From NCBI RefSeq assembly GCF_958450345.1, contig NC_088782.1:64694501-64758500 (forward strand): a stretch of DNA of 64,000 nt. The letters run 5' to 3'. Source of the stretch: Calliphora vicina (taxonomy: Eukaryota; Arthropoda; Insecta; Diptera; Calliphoridae). Made by a program: the position numbers and the translations under genes. This document shows, one piece after another, positions 34,776-46,717 of the stretch; the stretch's first letter is position 1; each line of letters starts with the position of its first letter. The notes below the pieces were generated by a model that was given only the letters and a program-made list of their open reading frames with translations, was not told the origin of the DNA and ran no database searches.

Positions 34776-34990
34776 GTGACAAATATTTAACATAGAAATT
34801 TCATTGCAGGTGGCCGATAGGCACACTCTGCATAACACTTCACTATTAAATTCAATAGTACTAATGCACCAGCATTTGAGGGAAAAAAATAAAAAAAAAT
34901 ATTCAGAGAGCGAGGTTGAACTCGTAACCTCTCGTTTTATAGTCAAATCCGGTAATCTCTAACCCACATAGCACTTAGTTGTATTGATTT
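34776..34990 (-). mobile_element. Possible second tRNA-derived SINE
   Basis: On the minus strand GGGTTAGAGATTACCGG (A-box-like), ACTATAAAACGAGAGG and GGTTACGAGTTCAACCTC (B-box-like, stem pairing GAGG/CCTC) lie at the spacing of a tRNA, followed by a T/A-rich part and a body to about 34780. Weaker than the SINE at 11751-11886; the B box departs from consensus. Confidence 0.4.
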
Positions 34991-35679
34991 CTATTGTTAT
35001 TAGGAATTGCAAGTGGGTCTATCCTCATTTTTTTAATTATATTCTGCATCGTCAGTGAGTACCAAATACAGCATTACACATGATCATCGAAGTGGATTTT
35101 ATTTTAATCGAATTTATTTTCAAAAACTTAAGACAAATAACTGACTATTGTTTATTAGAGAATATGTTGGGGAAATGTTAGGGAAATGTAGTGCAAATGT
35201 TTGTTGTACAATTAGTAATATAGCTAGTTTAAGGTTTCCAATTGGCACTTTTTAAACTGCTGGGTGTTTGGTTTTCCAGTTAATTCCTTGAAAAACCCAT
35301 TACCTTCGATTTTTTCTTCATACACAACAGGGAAATATACTTGTTTACACTTCAAAAACAAGCAAAATCAAACAAATATTTTTTTCATTATTCACTCATT
35401 TATATAAATAGGGATGTGACGTTATTAATATGAAAGTAATTTTAAGATTTTTCAAGTGAGAGTTAAAGAAATATATTTAAAATATATGAAAAATTTAAAA
35501 TTTTCTAGAATTTTACTAAAAATATGTAGTTCATCATTCTCACTATTCATTTGTTTTTTATACAATTTATAAAAGTCAACTACTACTAAATAAATGCATC
35601 TAGTTTCCCCCATTTGAAAAATAAAATTTTTTGGGTTTATAACTTAAAAAGTCGAGATTTTTTTCAAATTTTCTATATT
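34991..35679. other. Non-coding stretch
   Basis: Nothing recognised; AT-rich. Confidence 0.35.
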
Positions 35680-35798
35680 ATTTTGAAACAATATCGGATA
35701 TTCTGTTCTTAAGTGAAGGGTATCCCAGAAAGATCGTTCTGCATCGATCGACAAAAAAATTATATAAACTATAAAGCGGGTGAGGCAAAACTTGCTTT
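35680..35798 (-). pseudogene. mariner transposase scrap
   Basis: The minus strand reads QVLPHPLYSLYNFFVDRC and then a frame-shifted MQNDLSGIPFT-like stretch, matching the PHPLYSQYHVPSDYYLF block of the mariner at 2950-3535. It is cut at its upstream end by the TTAA of the next element. Confidence 0.6.
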
Positions 35799-36235
35799 TT
35801 AACTCTTTGCGGTTTGTTGGTTAGTTTACAAACCACATTTTCTATGGTCTTTAAAACATAGTTTATTGTCATCTATTGTCATTTTGCTCAGAGCTCTGGT
35901 TAGATAAATATATTAATTTGAAAATATTGTAAAAATCAGTCATCACCGGGACACAAAACAAGGGTATTTGGTAAAAATAAATGGGTAACGAGACCAAAAA
36001 AGCGTCATAAAATACCCGAAAAGCGTCAAAATAGCAACACTGTTTTTAATGCCAACCGCCACGGTGGTTAGTAAACTAACCACTTCACTCCACAAAAAAC
36101 CTTGGAATGGGGTGTATTTTCATGTTTTTATTAATTTGTTCTTACTTTTTATAAAAAACTAACTTTGATTAAAGTAAAAATGCAATTGTTTTGATTTTAA
36201 ACTTATACACAAAAAAGAGTGGCTGAAAGAGTTAA
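35799..36235. mobile_element. TTAA-flanked MITE (piggyBac-like)
   Basis: TTAA at 35799-35802 and 36232-36235 bound inverted ends CTCTTTGCGG and (reverse) CTCTTTCAGCC. Inner inverted motifs TTGGTTAGTTTACAAACCAC and GTGGTTAGTAAACTAACCAC lie near 35818 and 36066. TTAA target sites are characteristic of the piggyBac superfamily. No coding sequence. Confidence 0.55.
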
Positions 36236-36417
36236 CAGGTATTTCAATATTGAAATTTTGATACAAAAAATAGGTCAAATTCCGAAGGGCGTAGGGACAA
36301 CATATTCGAAAAATGTGACATTTTTGTTATACCTTACAGAAAATCATGAAATTGTTATATGCTCTTAAAGAAAGTTTTTTTTTAAATAAAAAAATACTTA
36401 AATCACCTTTTCGCCAA
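36236..36417 (-). repeat. Dispersed repeat shared with 21865-22070
   Basis: Reverse-complement match to 21865-22070. It ends exactly where the RTE LINE starts (36418-36420). Confidence 0.5.
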
Positions 36418-36419
36418 GG

Positions 36420-37560
36420 TATATATTTATTCCTATGGTTCCAAGGTGGAATAAAGGGCCACAACAAAGTTTTTCCATTGTGATCTATCCTGTGCTATCA
36501 GCTTCACTTCGGCCCAAGACTTTCCAGTTAAGTTTGCTTCAGTCTCTATTTGTCACCTCCAGGTGTTAGCGGGTCTGCCTCGTCTTCTACTGCCTTGGGG
36601 GTTCCAATCAATTGCCATCTTAGATACGTTGTCGTTGGTGCATCTGAGAACATGGCTCCATTTACGAATGATTATCTGGTTACGTATTGGTGTTTCACCT
36701 GCTCTTTCCCACAGGTCTCTGTTTGAGATAACATTCGGCCAGAATATCTTGAGCAGTTTTCGTGACGAGCGATTAATGAATACCTGCAAGGATTGCAAGT
36801 CGCTAGCTGTGGTGTTCCAGGATTCACAGCCATACAACAGGACGGAACGCACATTAGATGAGAAGAGGTGGAGCTTGGTCTTCAGATGAATTTGGGGTGA
36901 TTTCCATACTTTTGGCAGTGCCCCAAATGCTTGATTTGCCTTTTTGATGCGATTTGTAATATCCTCTCGCGAGCCGCCTGTTGCTGATATGGCACTACCC
37001 AGATATATAAACGATTGGACATCTTCAAGATCTGCGTTGTCTATTTGAAACTTTTGGTAGTTAGTGGTATTTAAACGCATTACCTAGGTCTTTCCAACGT
37101 TAATATGCAAGCCTGCATCACTTGCCGTGGTCTGTATTTCCCCTAGTTTGGCTGCCATATCGTTGAATGTGTGGGCTAGGAGACATATGTCGTCGGCATA
37201 ATCTAGATCCTCGAGGCGTCCAGTTAGGCCCCAAGTGATGCCTCTTCTATTAGTCGTTGCCTTAAGCATTATAACGCCAAGCACTATATTGAACAGCTTG
37301 CGTTCATGTATCACCCAGATTGCGTTCATGTATCACCATACCTGTTGAATCCCGGTATAAGGCACGGATTAAATCAATCAATTCATGTGGAACTCCTTTG
37401 CATTGTAGCGCTTGCCAAATAGCCTGCTGGTGAAGGGTATCGAAGGCTTTAGCAAAGTCTATAAATATGCAATACAGAGGGGATCGCCATTGCACCGATT
37501 GATCGACAATAATGTTCGCCAAGGTATGGTCTGTAGATGGTTTATGTGAAGTTTGCACGA
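36420..37560 (-). mobile_element. RTE-clade LINE, reverse transcriptase part
   Basis: On the minus strand: DHTLANIIVDQSVQWRSPLY, then FIDFAKAFDTLHQQAIWQAL (RT motif with catalytic Asp), a gap of about one domain at 37300-37330 with a short duplicated GCGTTCATGTATCACC, then RRGITWGLTGRLEDLDYADD (YADD box), YLGSAISATGGSREDITNRI, LLYGCESWNT, IFWPNVISNRDLWERAGETP, IDWNPQGSRRRGRPANTWR and a tail KLIAQDRSQWKNFVVALYST. The WNPQG..RRGRP..TWR ending is characteristic of RTE elements. 5'-truncated; the 36553-37080 frame is still open over 175 residues, so it is relatively young. Confidence 0.85.
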
Positions 37561-37564
37561 AATC

Positions 37565-38519
37565 GGCATAGTAGTTCCGGAGATATGGCTGGACCGATTT
37601 TTATCAAATTTTCAGTGAATTTTCAGATTTTTGATTTTCGATCTGTGATCGGAGGGGCGTGGTAAACTCAAATTTTTACACTGTACCGCTAATGACACTA
37701 TACCTAATGATTTCAAGGTCAGTAATTGTGGTCAAACTTTTGCAAATAAAAAAAATCCAAAAAATTATTTTTATTTTTTCATTCGAGAAATAAATGCTTT
37801 TTTTCATTCCCAACGATCAAACAATGCTTTTTTTAATTTCGTTGCTTAACATCATTCTAAAAATTTTAATTCACAGTGGTGTACTCTGAAGCGAATGATT
37901 TTCATATCGTTCGATAAAACAAGTAGGCCGCTGTTAACATTGTACTATAAAAGTGATTTTATATTATCAACCGATGATAAACAAAATTTCCAAAAGTACA
38001 ACTAATATAGTAAACAACGTCGACAAATCAGATTTCGTTCCCGCGGAACTTCTGCCAAATGCAAATGAATATTCAATCCGTTGCCGACAAGGTATTCACA
38101 AGTCTTACAACCAACTACAAAAATTCGGATTGGCTGTGGGAACGTGCAATTTTGGTACCAAAAAATGATGATATCAACAAGCTCAATGAGCAAATTAATT
38201 GAAACTGACTCGCGAAACAATAAAATACAAATCGATTGACACAGTAATGAACGAAGAACAAGCCTCAATTATGCTACTGAAACATTGAAGGTTGGATCAC
38301 AGATAATGTTTCTCCACAACATAAACGCGCCACAATTATGAAACGGAACATGATTGACCATCAAAAAATGTTCACCAAATTTAATTGAGGCAACAATCAT
38401 CGGTGGCAGATTAAAATGCGAAGACGTAATGATGAGATGAGATGCTGGCCCTTACAATAATTCTGCAATATAAAACAGAATTATTGTAAGGGCCAGCAAC
38501 GCGGACCGGGTTCAGCTAG
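37565..38519 (+). mobile_element. Helitron 3' part with helicase remnant
   Basis: Frame-shifted pieces read NYKNSDWLWERAILVPKNDD, INKLNEQI, KYKSID, VMNEEQAS, LKVGSQIMFLHNINAP and EATIIGGRLKCEDV, the C-terminal motifs of the Helitron (Pif1-type) helicase. The element ends GCGGACCGGGTTCAGCTAG at 38519, followed by T, which fits the Helitron rule of a CTRR terminus inserted before T. The 5' border is uncertain; 37565-37620 contains GGAGATATGGCTGGACCGAT, a block common near Helitron ends. Confidence 0.65.
38445..38496. repeat. Perfect 21-bp hairpin at a Helitron 3' end
   Basis: CTGGCCCTTACAATAATTCT(G) is followed by a 10-base loop and its exact reverse complement, 20 bases before the CTAG end. 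It is longer than the usual short Helitron terminal hairpin. Confidence 0.85.
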
Positions 38520-38606
38520 TTATGTATATGAAATGAAAACTTTCAAGTATATTAAAAGTTTATAGTTATGAAGAACATATCGCAATAATAGGACAAGTGT
38601 AAAATT

Positions 38607-38665
38607 AACAAGTAAGAGTGTAATATTTGGCTGTGCCAAATCTCGTATACCCACCATCGATATGT
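38607..38665 (-). repeat. mini-me/DINE-1-like 3' end
   Basis: Reverse complement of the terminal motif: AACAAGTAAGAGTG, then ATTTGGCTGTGCCAAAT (hairpin). Confidence 0.6.
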
Positions 38666-40173
38666 GACAACAAAATATTATTCAGATATAGTGGGGGAAA
38701 GATTTAAAAAACTTGTTTATGTTCAATTTCATCACGATATTAATTATTATACGAATTATGTTCAAGTCATTTTCTGATGGGGACCTTGTGTAAATTTTCG
38801 TCATAATTTACAGCATAATTTCCGAGTATTTCGAAATAATTTGTGCAAAATTTTATCAGCATTGGCGCATAATCAACATATTTATGACTGCTCAAAAAGT
38901 ATTCCGGGAAACATTTGTATGGGAGCTAGGTGTTATCATGTAACCATTTTCAATACTAAACAAATCTTGTCAACAGAGAGTATTTCTGAAAATGTTCAAA
39001 ACATATTTCTCCAGCTCATTTTCTTTACCCTTATTATTTCTTTTAATGCAGGTTTTTACTTAATTATACATTTTGATTCTGTACATAAGTATTTGTAAAT
39101 CCTTAATGCAGCTTTAATTAAAAAGAAACATTGGCTTTGTACAAAAGCACTTTCAGAGTAGTACATTGAATTAAAACACAAAATACAGAGAAAAATCCTT
39201 GAGATATTTTTGTTGTTACAGTTTTGTTTTTTTTTCTGTTTTTGTGGGTTTATTTATTTGTTTGTTTATGATACAAATTGGATTTCATGACAATATTTAT
39301 TCAAGTGTTACGAATATGTACCCACAAAATAAATGGAAAAAGCATACTTATTTGTGTAAGAGCTGAATTGAAGCCTTTTATTTAGAAAACACTATGCGTC
39401 ATGATGCGTTGCACAGTGGTAGTGGAAAAATAAATGTAACAAAAATGATGTTTATTTTATTATCTAATATTAAAATAATTCATTAATCATACGTATATTT
39501 CAATGTAATGTATGCAGGAGAGTAGAACATCTGATCGTATGATTAATAATAAAAATAGTTGTATAATGCTCATACGTATCAGCTGAAAACATAATCGTTG
39601 CGCAACTTGTGAAAATAGGAGTAGAACAAACAAGTTTCCAATCAAGACTGATGAAAAAAATACTCTTGTAAGTGATTAAAATATTCAAATGTTATTAAAA
39701 AAGATAATCCAACGGATAACAAATGTAACTCATTCACAATATTTTCACTTTAGGGACATTTCTTTAATGTTGTTGAAATTTATAAAAAAAACTAATAAAT
39801 TATTGTCAATGACTTTAAATGATTATTGAAAGCATTTAAATTAGAAAAAATTTTATAAAAAATAATATTTCTCTTACAAGGCACAGTGGTTTAGAAAAGC
39901 TTCGATAATACATTCGGATGTTGTCGGATTTCTGGTGATGATTCTACGTTTGGATGTAGACGGTTCTGGTGATGTGTATTTCGCATACTTTGGGATTTCA
40001 ATAGTCGTCGGCGGTACGATATATTGATACGACTCACTAACTGGGCAGTTTGTCACAAGCAGTAACTACGGGTTTCTGGTGATGTTTTCGTTGGTACAGG
40101 ATCGGTTGATAACTAAAACTATACTATTTTAGATACTTAGTCTATAATACACGTAAATACACTTAACTAGGGG
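38666..40173. other. Non-coding stretch
   Basis: 38695-38790 resembles 23370-23420. A minus-strand frame at 39874-40056 (60 residues) is short and unrecognised. Nothing else could be supported. Confidence 0.35.
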
Positions 40174-40433
40174 TTACAGTTAGCCAAAGCTCCTGTATTG
40201 AACAGTTAGCCAAAGCTCCTGTATTGAACGGTTGGCCGAAACCTCTGTCTTGAACAATCGCCCGAAGCTCCTGTAATGAACAGGCGACCGAAATCTCTGC
40301 ATTGAACAGTCGGACGAAGCCTCTGTATTGAACAGACGACCGAAGTGTCTATATTGAACAGTCGGCTGAAGTATGTGTCTTGAACAGTGGGCCGAAGCCC
40401 CTGTATTGAACAGTCGACCGAAGTCGCTGATAA
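40174..40433 (+). repeat. 26-bp minisatellite, about 10 units
   Basis: Units start at 40174, 40200, 40226, 40252, 40278, 40304, 40330, 40356, 40382 and 40408. The consensus begins GAACAGTCGACCGAAG and ends CTGTATT. Units differ at several positions, but the spacing is exactly 26 bases. 26 is not a multiple of 3 and stops occur, so it is not a protein repeat. Confidence 0.85.
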
Positions 40434-40603
40434 AATGTATTATCGGTATTCGAACTATGTTCGTGTCCCGAAAAGAAAAAAATGGGTTGACCGATTTATG
40501 TCAGTCTACTTTGATAAATTAATATCAAAGTGGTTGGTAAATTCTGTCCCGTATGAGCCGCTCCTTCAGTGTGTAAACTTTCGTTACTTGTATACAACTT
40601 ATT

Positions 40604-40743
40604 CAGCCTTATCATGTAAGGCGTAGTCGTTTTACGACAACGACAGTTTCGTACTACATTAAAGAAATTATTCAACCTGTTTCATTAATCTAGTACGAAA
40701 CTGTCATTGTCGTAAAACGACTACGCCTTACATGATAAGGCTG
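40604..40743. mobile_element. 140-bp hairpin MITE
   Basis: CAGCCTTATCATGTAAGGCG and its mirror (CGCCTTACATGATAAGGCTG) bound an inverted repeat of about 54 bp per arm with one mismatch and a 30-base loop. The flank ATT occurs directly on both sides (40601-40603, 40744-40746), suggesting a 3-bp target duplication. Confidence 0.7.
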
Positions 40744-40965
40744 ATTATAAACTAAATGAGAATTACTAGGTGGTAATTTAATTATTATGATTTAAATGGT
40801 TTTATTATTTTATATTATGTACGGGGAAGTAGGTAGATACTTATCCACGTTACAATCCGAATGACCAGAAATTTAAAATATATAAATAGTGCTTTAGAAG
40901 ATCTACAACCTACATATGTAGGTTATCTCTATTAGTTCAAGAGATATTTAGGTTTATTGATTTAT

Positions 40966-41480
40966 TATACCCTTAACCTTCGTGAGAAGGGTATATATAA
41001 GTTTGTCATTCCGTTTGTAATTTCTACATTTTTCATTTCCGACCCTGTAAAGTATATATATTCTGGATCCTTATAGATAGCGGAGTCGATTAAGCCATGT
41101 CCGTCTGTCTGTCCGTCTGGCCGTCTGTCTGTTAAAATCAATTTTCTGAAGACCCCAGATATCTTCGGGATCCAAATCTTCAATAATTCTGTCAGACATG
41201 CTTTCGAGAAGTTTGCTATTTAAAATTAGCAAAATCGGTCCATAAATAACGGAGATATGAGCAAAACACCGGGACAACCTCGATTTTTGATCTATATCTG
41301 GATTACTAAGTCATTAATAGATACCTAATGATAGATATTTCAAAGTCCATTGCAACGATGTAGATAAGGCTATAGTAAGTTGGACCTACAATGGGTCAAA
41401 ATCGGGAAAAATATTTTTTTTAACCCGAATTTTTTTTTCATAAAAAATTTTTTTTGCCAAAAAAAAAAATTTTGAAAAAA
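40966..41480 (+). mobile_element. mini-me/DINE-1-like element, 3' end lost
   Basis: ATTATACCCTTAACCTTCG, CCGACCCTGTAAAGTATATA, GGAGTCGATTAAGCCATGTC, a GTCY run (41099-41132) and GTTAAAATCAATTTTCTGAA follow the order of 22454-23319. The copy fades in an A/T tract without the GGCACAGCC hairpin. Confidence 0.7.
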
Positions 41481-43489
41481 CTTTTTTGGGCCTATCGAAA
41501 TTTGTTTTTAAAATTCTGAATAAAATCAAAACAACTTGCTAACAGTTATCTCGTACCTTTAAAAGTTAAATGCATCAAAAGTTGGAACATATAAAAATGG
41601 CCGTACATTTTAAGTTTTTTCCCAAAAAAGTACCTATATTTTTTTCTTTTGTAGAAACCATTTTCTTTGGGACTATATAAAATTTTTATATTATCCGAAA
41701 AGAGAGCCTAATGCAAAAGCGTGTAAAGTAAACCTTGGCTCACTTAAGCGGACCTAGTCGACACAGACCAATTCAAACTTTGCCAATTTAAAAAAAAAAA
41801 TATTAGGTTTGAGTAAAAAATTCTAAAAAGGCAAATCATCGATCCTCGAAAAATCTATATATTTGTATAGCCCTATATCTTATTTAAATACGTACAAAAT
41901 TATTTTACTATTACACGGTAAATTACGACATAGTAAGCACTTTTCTAAAAAAACTCAGTTTTTGGAATACATTTCTGCGTTTTAGGAATTTTGGTATTTG
42001 AAAATAAAAAAGTAAAATATTATAATTCCATTAAATTAAAGACATTAGATTCTATATTAATTCCAAATTTTGTTATATTATCTTTAACCGTTAAGATTTT
42101 ATATTAATTCAACTTTTATAATTTTCTTCATGGAAAATCATCATATCATCATCATCATTTAAGGTAAATACGTCCCAAACTTTTTTAAAATTATCTAGTT
42201 GTACTAACATGTCAATCATTGAGTTCTCAGCTTTTCAACAGTACAAATACTTATATGAAAAGCTTTTATTTATTTCCAAAAAATTAGCAAGGGCAATTTT
42301 AAAAATACCTAATACACTTTTTAGATAAAGGAATAAAATCCTTTATAAAAAATGTTTTTTGCATAAACATTTACTTAAAAATATATCCGTTTTTATCAGA
42401 GATCGCAAATAACTCGTCCATATACCAAAAAACGCAAAATGTGATTTATAATTTTGTGATAAAAATAAGTGACTGAAAATAACAGTTACAAAATGATTTT
42501 TATTGAAGTGGTTGGGTATGACCTTTATTCGTTTTTGTTGTTTTTTGTAATAAACAATTCATTTGTTCCTGTTCTTAATAACTGTTTATTTCTCTTTTAT
42601 TTACATACAATAACATATTATTAGTAAATTTTAACTAATTATGGAAATAATATGATAAGTATAAAGTAATGAAGTTAGTTAAATTTTATATATTTAAGCG
42701 TTGATTTGCATCAAATGATTTTTTATGATTTATTTTTCATATTCGCAAATAAAAGTCACAAGCTAACCTTTACGAAAAAATAAATTATAAATCACTCATC
42801 TAGATTAGTTGTGTTTGTTTCTTTTCTGTTTCTCCCGTTACTTTCGGTCTCTGGTTTTTATATACAAACATATGAAAAATTTGTTATTAATAAATTAAGC
42901 AAGTTTGAAATATAAAGGAAACGAATAAAAGTCATTTTTAAATTAAATTTTTAATTGCAAAGAAATAAAAAAATACATAAATACACAATATATACATAAA
43001 TATTAAGCTTTAGTTGTAATAAATAAAAAAGTACCAAAAAAGTACTATTTCCAAATTTCATTTTTTCCAACTTTTGTTCCTCTTGAACAATATTTAACCC
43101 TTTATAGCCCCATGTGACATTTCTGTAACAAACCACAAAAATTGCCATAAAGCAACGCTTATGTTTAATGTCATTTTTCATTTAAGTTTTCTAAAAAGGT
43201 AAAAACCCGAGATTACGCCTATTTTGATTATAAAAAATTATACAAAAAATTCAGAAAAGTTTCATTATTTTATTGTAAACCTGTAGGTAAGTAAACAATT
43301 TTATATAAAAATTATTAGCAACCATTACTTTTATATGTTTTGTACGGCAAAAGTGATTTTGTTTGTTTGTAACATTTCTGTTACATTGAGTAAAAATGCT
43401 AATTTATATTTTAATAATGATGGTTTATTATATCAATATTATCCTAGAATGGCGTTCCGATCATTACGGGAAGATGGAATAATGGACAT
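41481..43489. other. Non-coding stretch
   Basis: AT-rich. At 43094 TTAACCCTTTATAGCCCCAT could be a piggyBac-type end, and ACATTTCTGTAACA (43120) / TAACATTTCTGTTACA (43370) recur, but no partner end was found. No gene. Confidence 0.35.
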
Positions 43490-45582
43490 TAGAGTGCTCC
43501 AAAAAAATAAAATTGCGAATTTTGACCGCCCCCCCTCTAGAATTGTTCTATGTATTGTAGAAACACGTTGTGTAAAATATTAGGATGATAGGATAACGTT
43601 AACTGGTGGCGCAACGACGCTGAAGTTTTGAGGTGCATTTACAAGGGGGAAAATATGCAATTTTTTCAGTTTTTGTAAAAATTTTGCCATTAAATAATGA
43701 CTTTTACAATTTAATTTAAAAGAATCGAAATGTGTACGTAATTGTCGTTATAATAAGATATAAAAGACAAAAATTGGTGAAAAAATGTTAAAGTTATTAA
43801 AAAATCGCCAGGCCATTAACGTGACTCAGGCCACTAGAACAAGAAATTTATGAACAAAATTAACATATTTTGAGAAATATTAAAATAAATGCTTATTTTT
43901 ACTTAAAATATATCCATATTTACTTGTATATGAGTTTTTGTCCTCGTAGGATACCGTTAACCTATTCGCAGGTATGACCAAAAAAATTAAATTTTTTTAA
44001 CGGCATTTTCAAAACTCCAATTTAAAATTTTTAAAAATTTTGTTAAACAAATTTCAGAATTTTTTGATCATCACATGGGGATTTATTGACATCATAATAG
44101 GGAATAAAAATGTGAAAAAAGTATGTCAATACCTCCTATAGTTTTTCCGTACCTGCGATATAAATTTTGCGATTTTCGAGAAAAACTAATTTTTTGGCCA
44201 TATTTTGAGGAATGACCAGAATTTCCTTACTGTAATGATTTTTAAGTAAAAGCTATCCAGAATATTATAGTCCAGGTAATTTTAAATATAGTCTGAAAGT
44301 TTTACTAAAATCGGAAAACTTTAACCCTTAAATCGTGAAGGTCAAAGGTCAATTTTTTCAATATTTGGAATTTCTCATGGAAAGATAGCGAAATATTATA
44401 TATTTTTGGGCCGATTTTGATGAAACTTAAGAAAAATATAAAATGAAGTCTAGTATTCACAATAACAGTACAAAAATGGAAATTAACCCTTAAGATTACT
44501 TGGGGTCAAAATGAATGTGTTTTTCGTGATTTTAAAAGTTGAGGGTCATTTGGACCCCAAGTGCTATTAAGGGTTAATTTCCATTTTTGTACTGTTATTG
44601 TAAATACTAGACTTCATTTTATATTTTTCTTAAGTTTCATCAAAATCGGCCCAAACATATATAATATTTCGCTATCTTTCCATGAGAAATTCCAAATATT
44701 GAAAAAATTGACCTTTGACCTTCACGATTTAAGGGTTAAAGTTTTCCGATTTTAGTAAAACTTTCAGACTATATTTAAAATTACCTGGACTATATTATTC
44801 TGAATAGCTTTTACTTAAAAATCATTAGAGTAAGGAAATTCTGGTCATTCCCCAAAATATGGCCAAAAAAATAGTTTTTCTCGAAAATCGCAAAATTTAT
44901 ATCGCAGGTACGGAAAAACTATAGGAGGTATTGACATACTTTTTTCACATTTTTATTCCCTATTATGATGTCAATAAATCCCCATGTGATGATCAAAAAA
45001 TTCTGAAATTTGTTTAACAAAATTTTTAAAAATTTTAAATTGGAGTTTTGAAACTGCCGTTAAAAAAATTTAATTTTTTTGGTCATACCTGCGAATAGGT
45101 TAGCGGTATCCTACGAGGACAAAAACTCATATACAAGTAAATATGGATATATTTTAAGTAAAAATAAGCTTTTATTTTAATATTTCTCAAAATATGTTAA
45201 TTTTGTTCATAAATTTCTTGTTCTAGTGGCCTGAGTCACGTTAATGGCCTGGCGATTTTTTAATAACTTTAACATTTTTTCACCAATTTTTGTCTTTTAT
45301 ATCTTATTATAACGACAATTACGTACACATTTCGATTCTTTTAAATTAAATTGTAAAAGTCATTATTTAATGGCAACATTTTTACAAAAACTGAAAAAAT
45401 TGCATATTTTCCCCTTGTAAATGCATCTCAAAACTTCAGCGTCGTTGCGCCACCAGTTAACGTTATCCTATCATCCTAATATTTTACACAACGTGTTTCT
45501 ACAATACATAGAACAATTCTAGAGGGGGGGACGGCTTGTACCTAGAAAGTTTTTTTCGTCCATACAATCTTGGAGCACTCTA
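43490..45582. mobile_element. 2,093-bp palindromic hAT-type element with altered ends
   Basis: Ends TAGAGTGCTCCAA and the mirror TTGGAGCACTCTA are flanked by the 8-bp direct repeat ATGGACAT (43482-43489, 45583-45590). The arms are mirror images from about 43540 inwards; the centre is near 44536. The core (CTGAAGTTTTGAGGTGCATT onwards) is homologous to the core of 6738-8857, but the outer 120-170 bp are not obviously related. Within the ends, the 30-50 bases after the terminal 13 differ between left (AAAAAATAAAATTGCG) and right (GATTGTATGGACG read inwards). Confidence 0.8.
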
Positions 45583-45590
45583 ATGGACAT

Positions 45591-46717
45591 ATTATGTCAA
45601 AAGTATTTATATAAGACTTATATTGTAGCTTGAACGTTTTTAAAAACGAATTCAAAATAATTTTGCTACCAAGTTTCTTCTCAATTTGTTAATACGAAAT
45701 GTAAAAGGTTATTGAACTTTATGAAACAGTTTCATATTTACAGAAAGAACTTTATTTGTAAACTAGAGCGTATAATTAATTATTCATTTATTTTGAAAAT
45801 AATCATACGCCTCCAGTTTTTATTAATGTATTTTAATGAGCTACTCATAAAAACTTCGGCATTTTGCTCCCTAAACTACATCAACATAAATATGACACAT
45901 TTAAAGTTTTTTTTACTTATACAAAATAAGAAAAAAGTCTGTAAACTGCACTTCAACAATCAACAACTGGCTTTTCTTTTTCTTTTTAAATAGACAAATT
46001 TTGTAAACAAAAGAACTAAAAAAAATACATACTTGTAATTTCAAATAAATCTTTTACTTTAAGCAATATTTGACACACATTTTCTATTCAACAATGCGTC
46101 TTTACAGACAACAAAAGCATACAAATATAAATTTTTTATTCATTCTGCTTGTTTTTTTCGAACAACTGCAAGTTGGTTGTCCCTTTGAGGGCTCTGTTTT
46201 ATTTAGTCATTTAAGCACAAAAGAAAAGAACTTACAGGCTGCCAGCCAACCAACCAACCGTTCAAACATTCAGGCATTCAAACTGCTGAAAAATAACTAA
46301 AAATGTTAACAGAAAATAAAACTAAAAAAAAGTTGAAAATGAAGTCAAAATACCCAAGGAATTGTGTTGCATTGAGTTAAATACTAGACAATTGTAAGTG
46401 AACGTATAAAAATATGCAAAAATTTACATTTATCTACTTTCATGTTAAAAATACAAACTAAATAGCTATACTAAGTCACTTTCATACATTCACACACTTT
46501 GGTTGCATAGATTTAATTGCAACAAAATTTATGACTATTTAAGTAAAGGATTGTGTATGTTTCTCATTTACTAAGTTTGTAATTGTGTCAATTTCTTTTG
46601 GTTTTAATTGGGCAACAAGAACAGATAAAGTTTCATGTCAGTACATTTGTACAGGTCACTGACTATTATTGGGCTTTAATACTCAAGTTGTGCTTTTAAA
46701 TGTTTTGATTTAAGTGA
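45591..46717. other. Non-coding stretch
   Basis: No recognisable gene or repeat; AT-rich, with small open frames lacking any familiar motif. Confidence 0.35.

Noticed and set aside
43094..43120. TTAACCCTTTATAGCC as a piggyBac end
   Set aside because: No partner end or transposase was found, so one short match is not enough to call an element.
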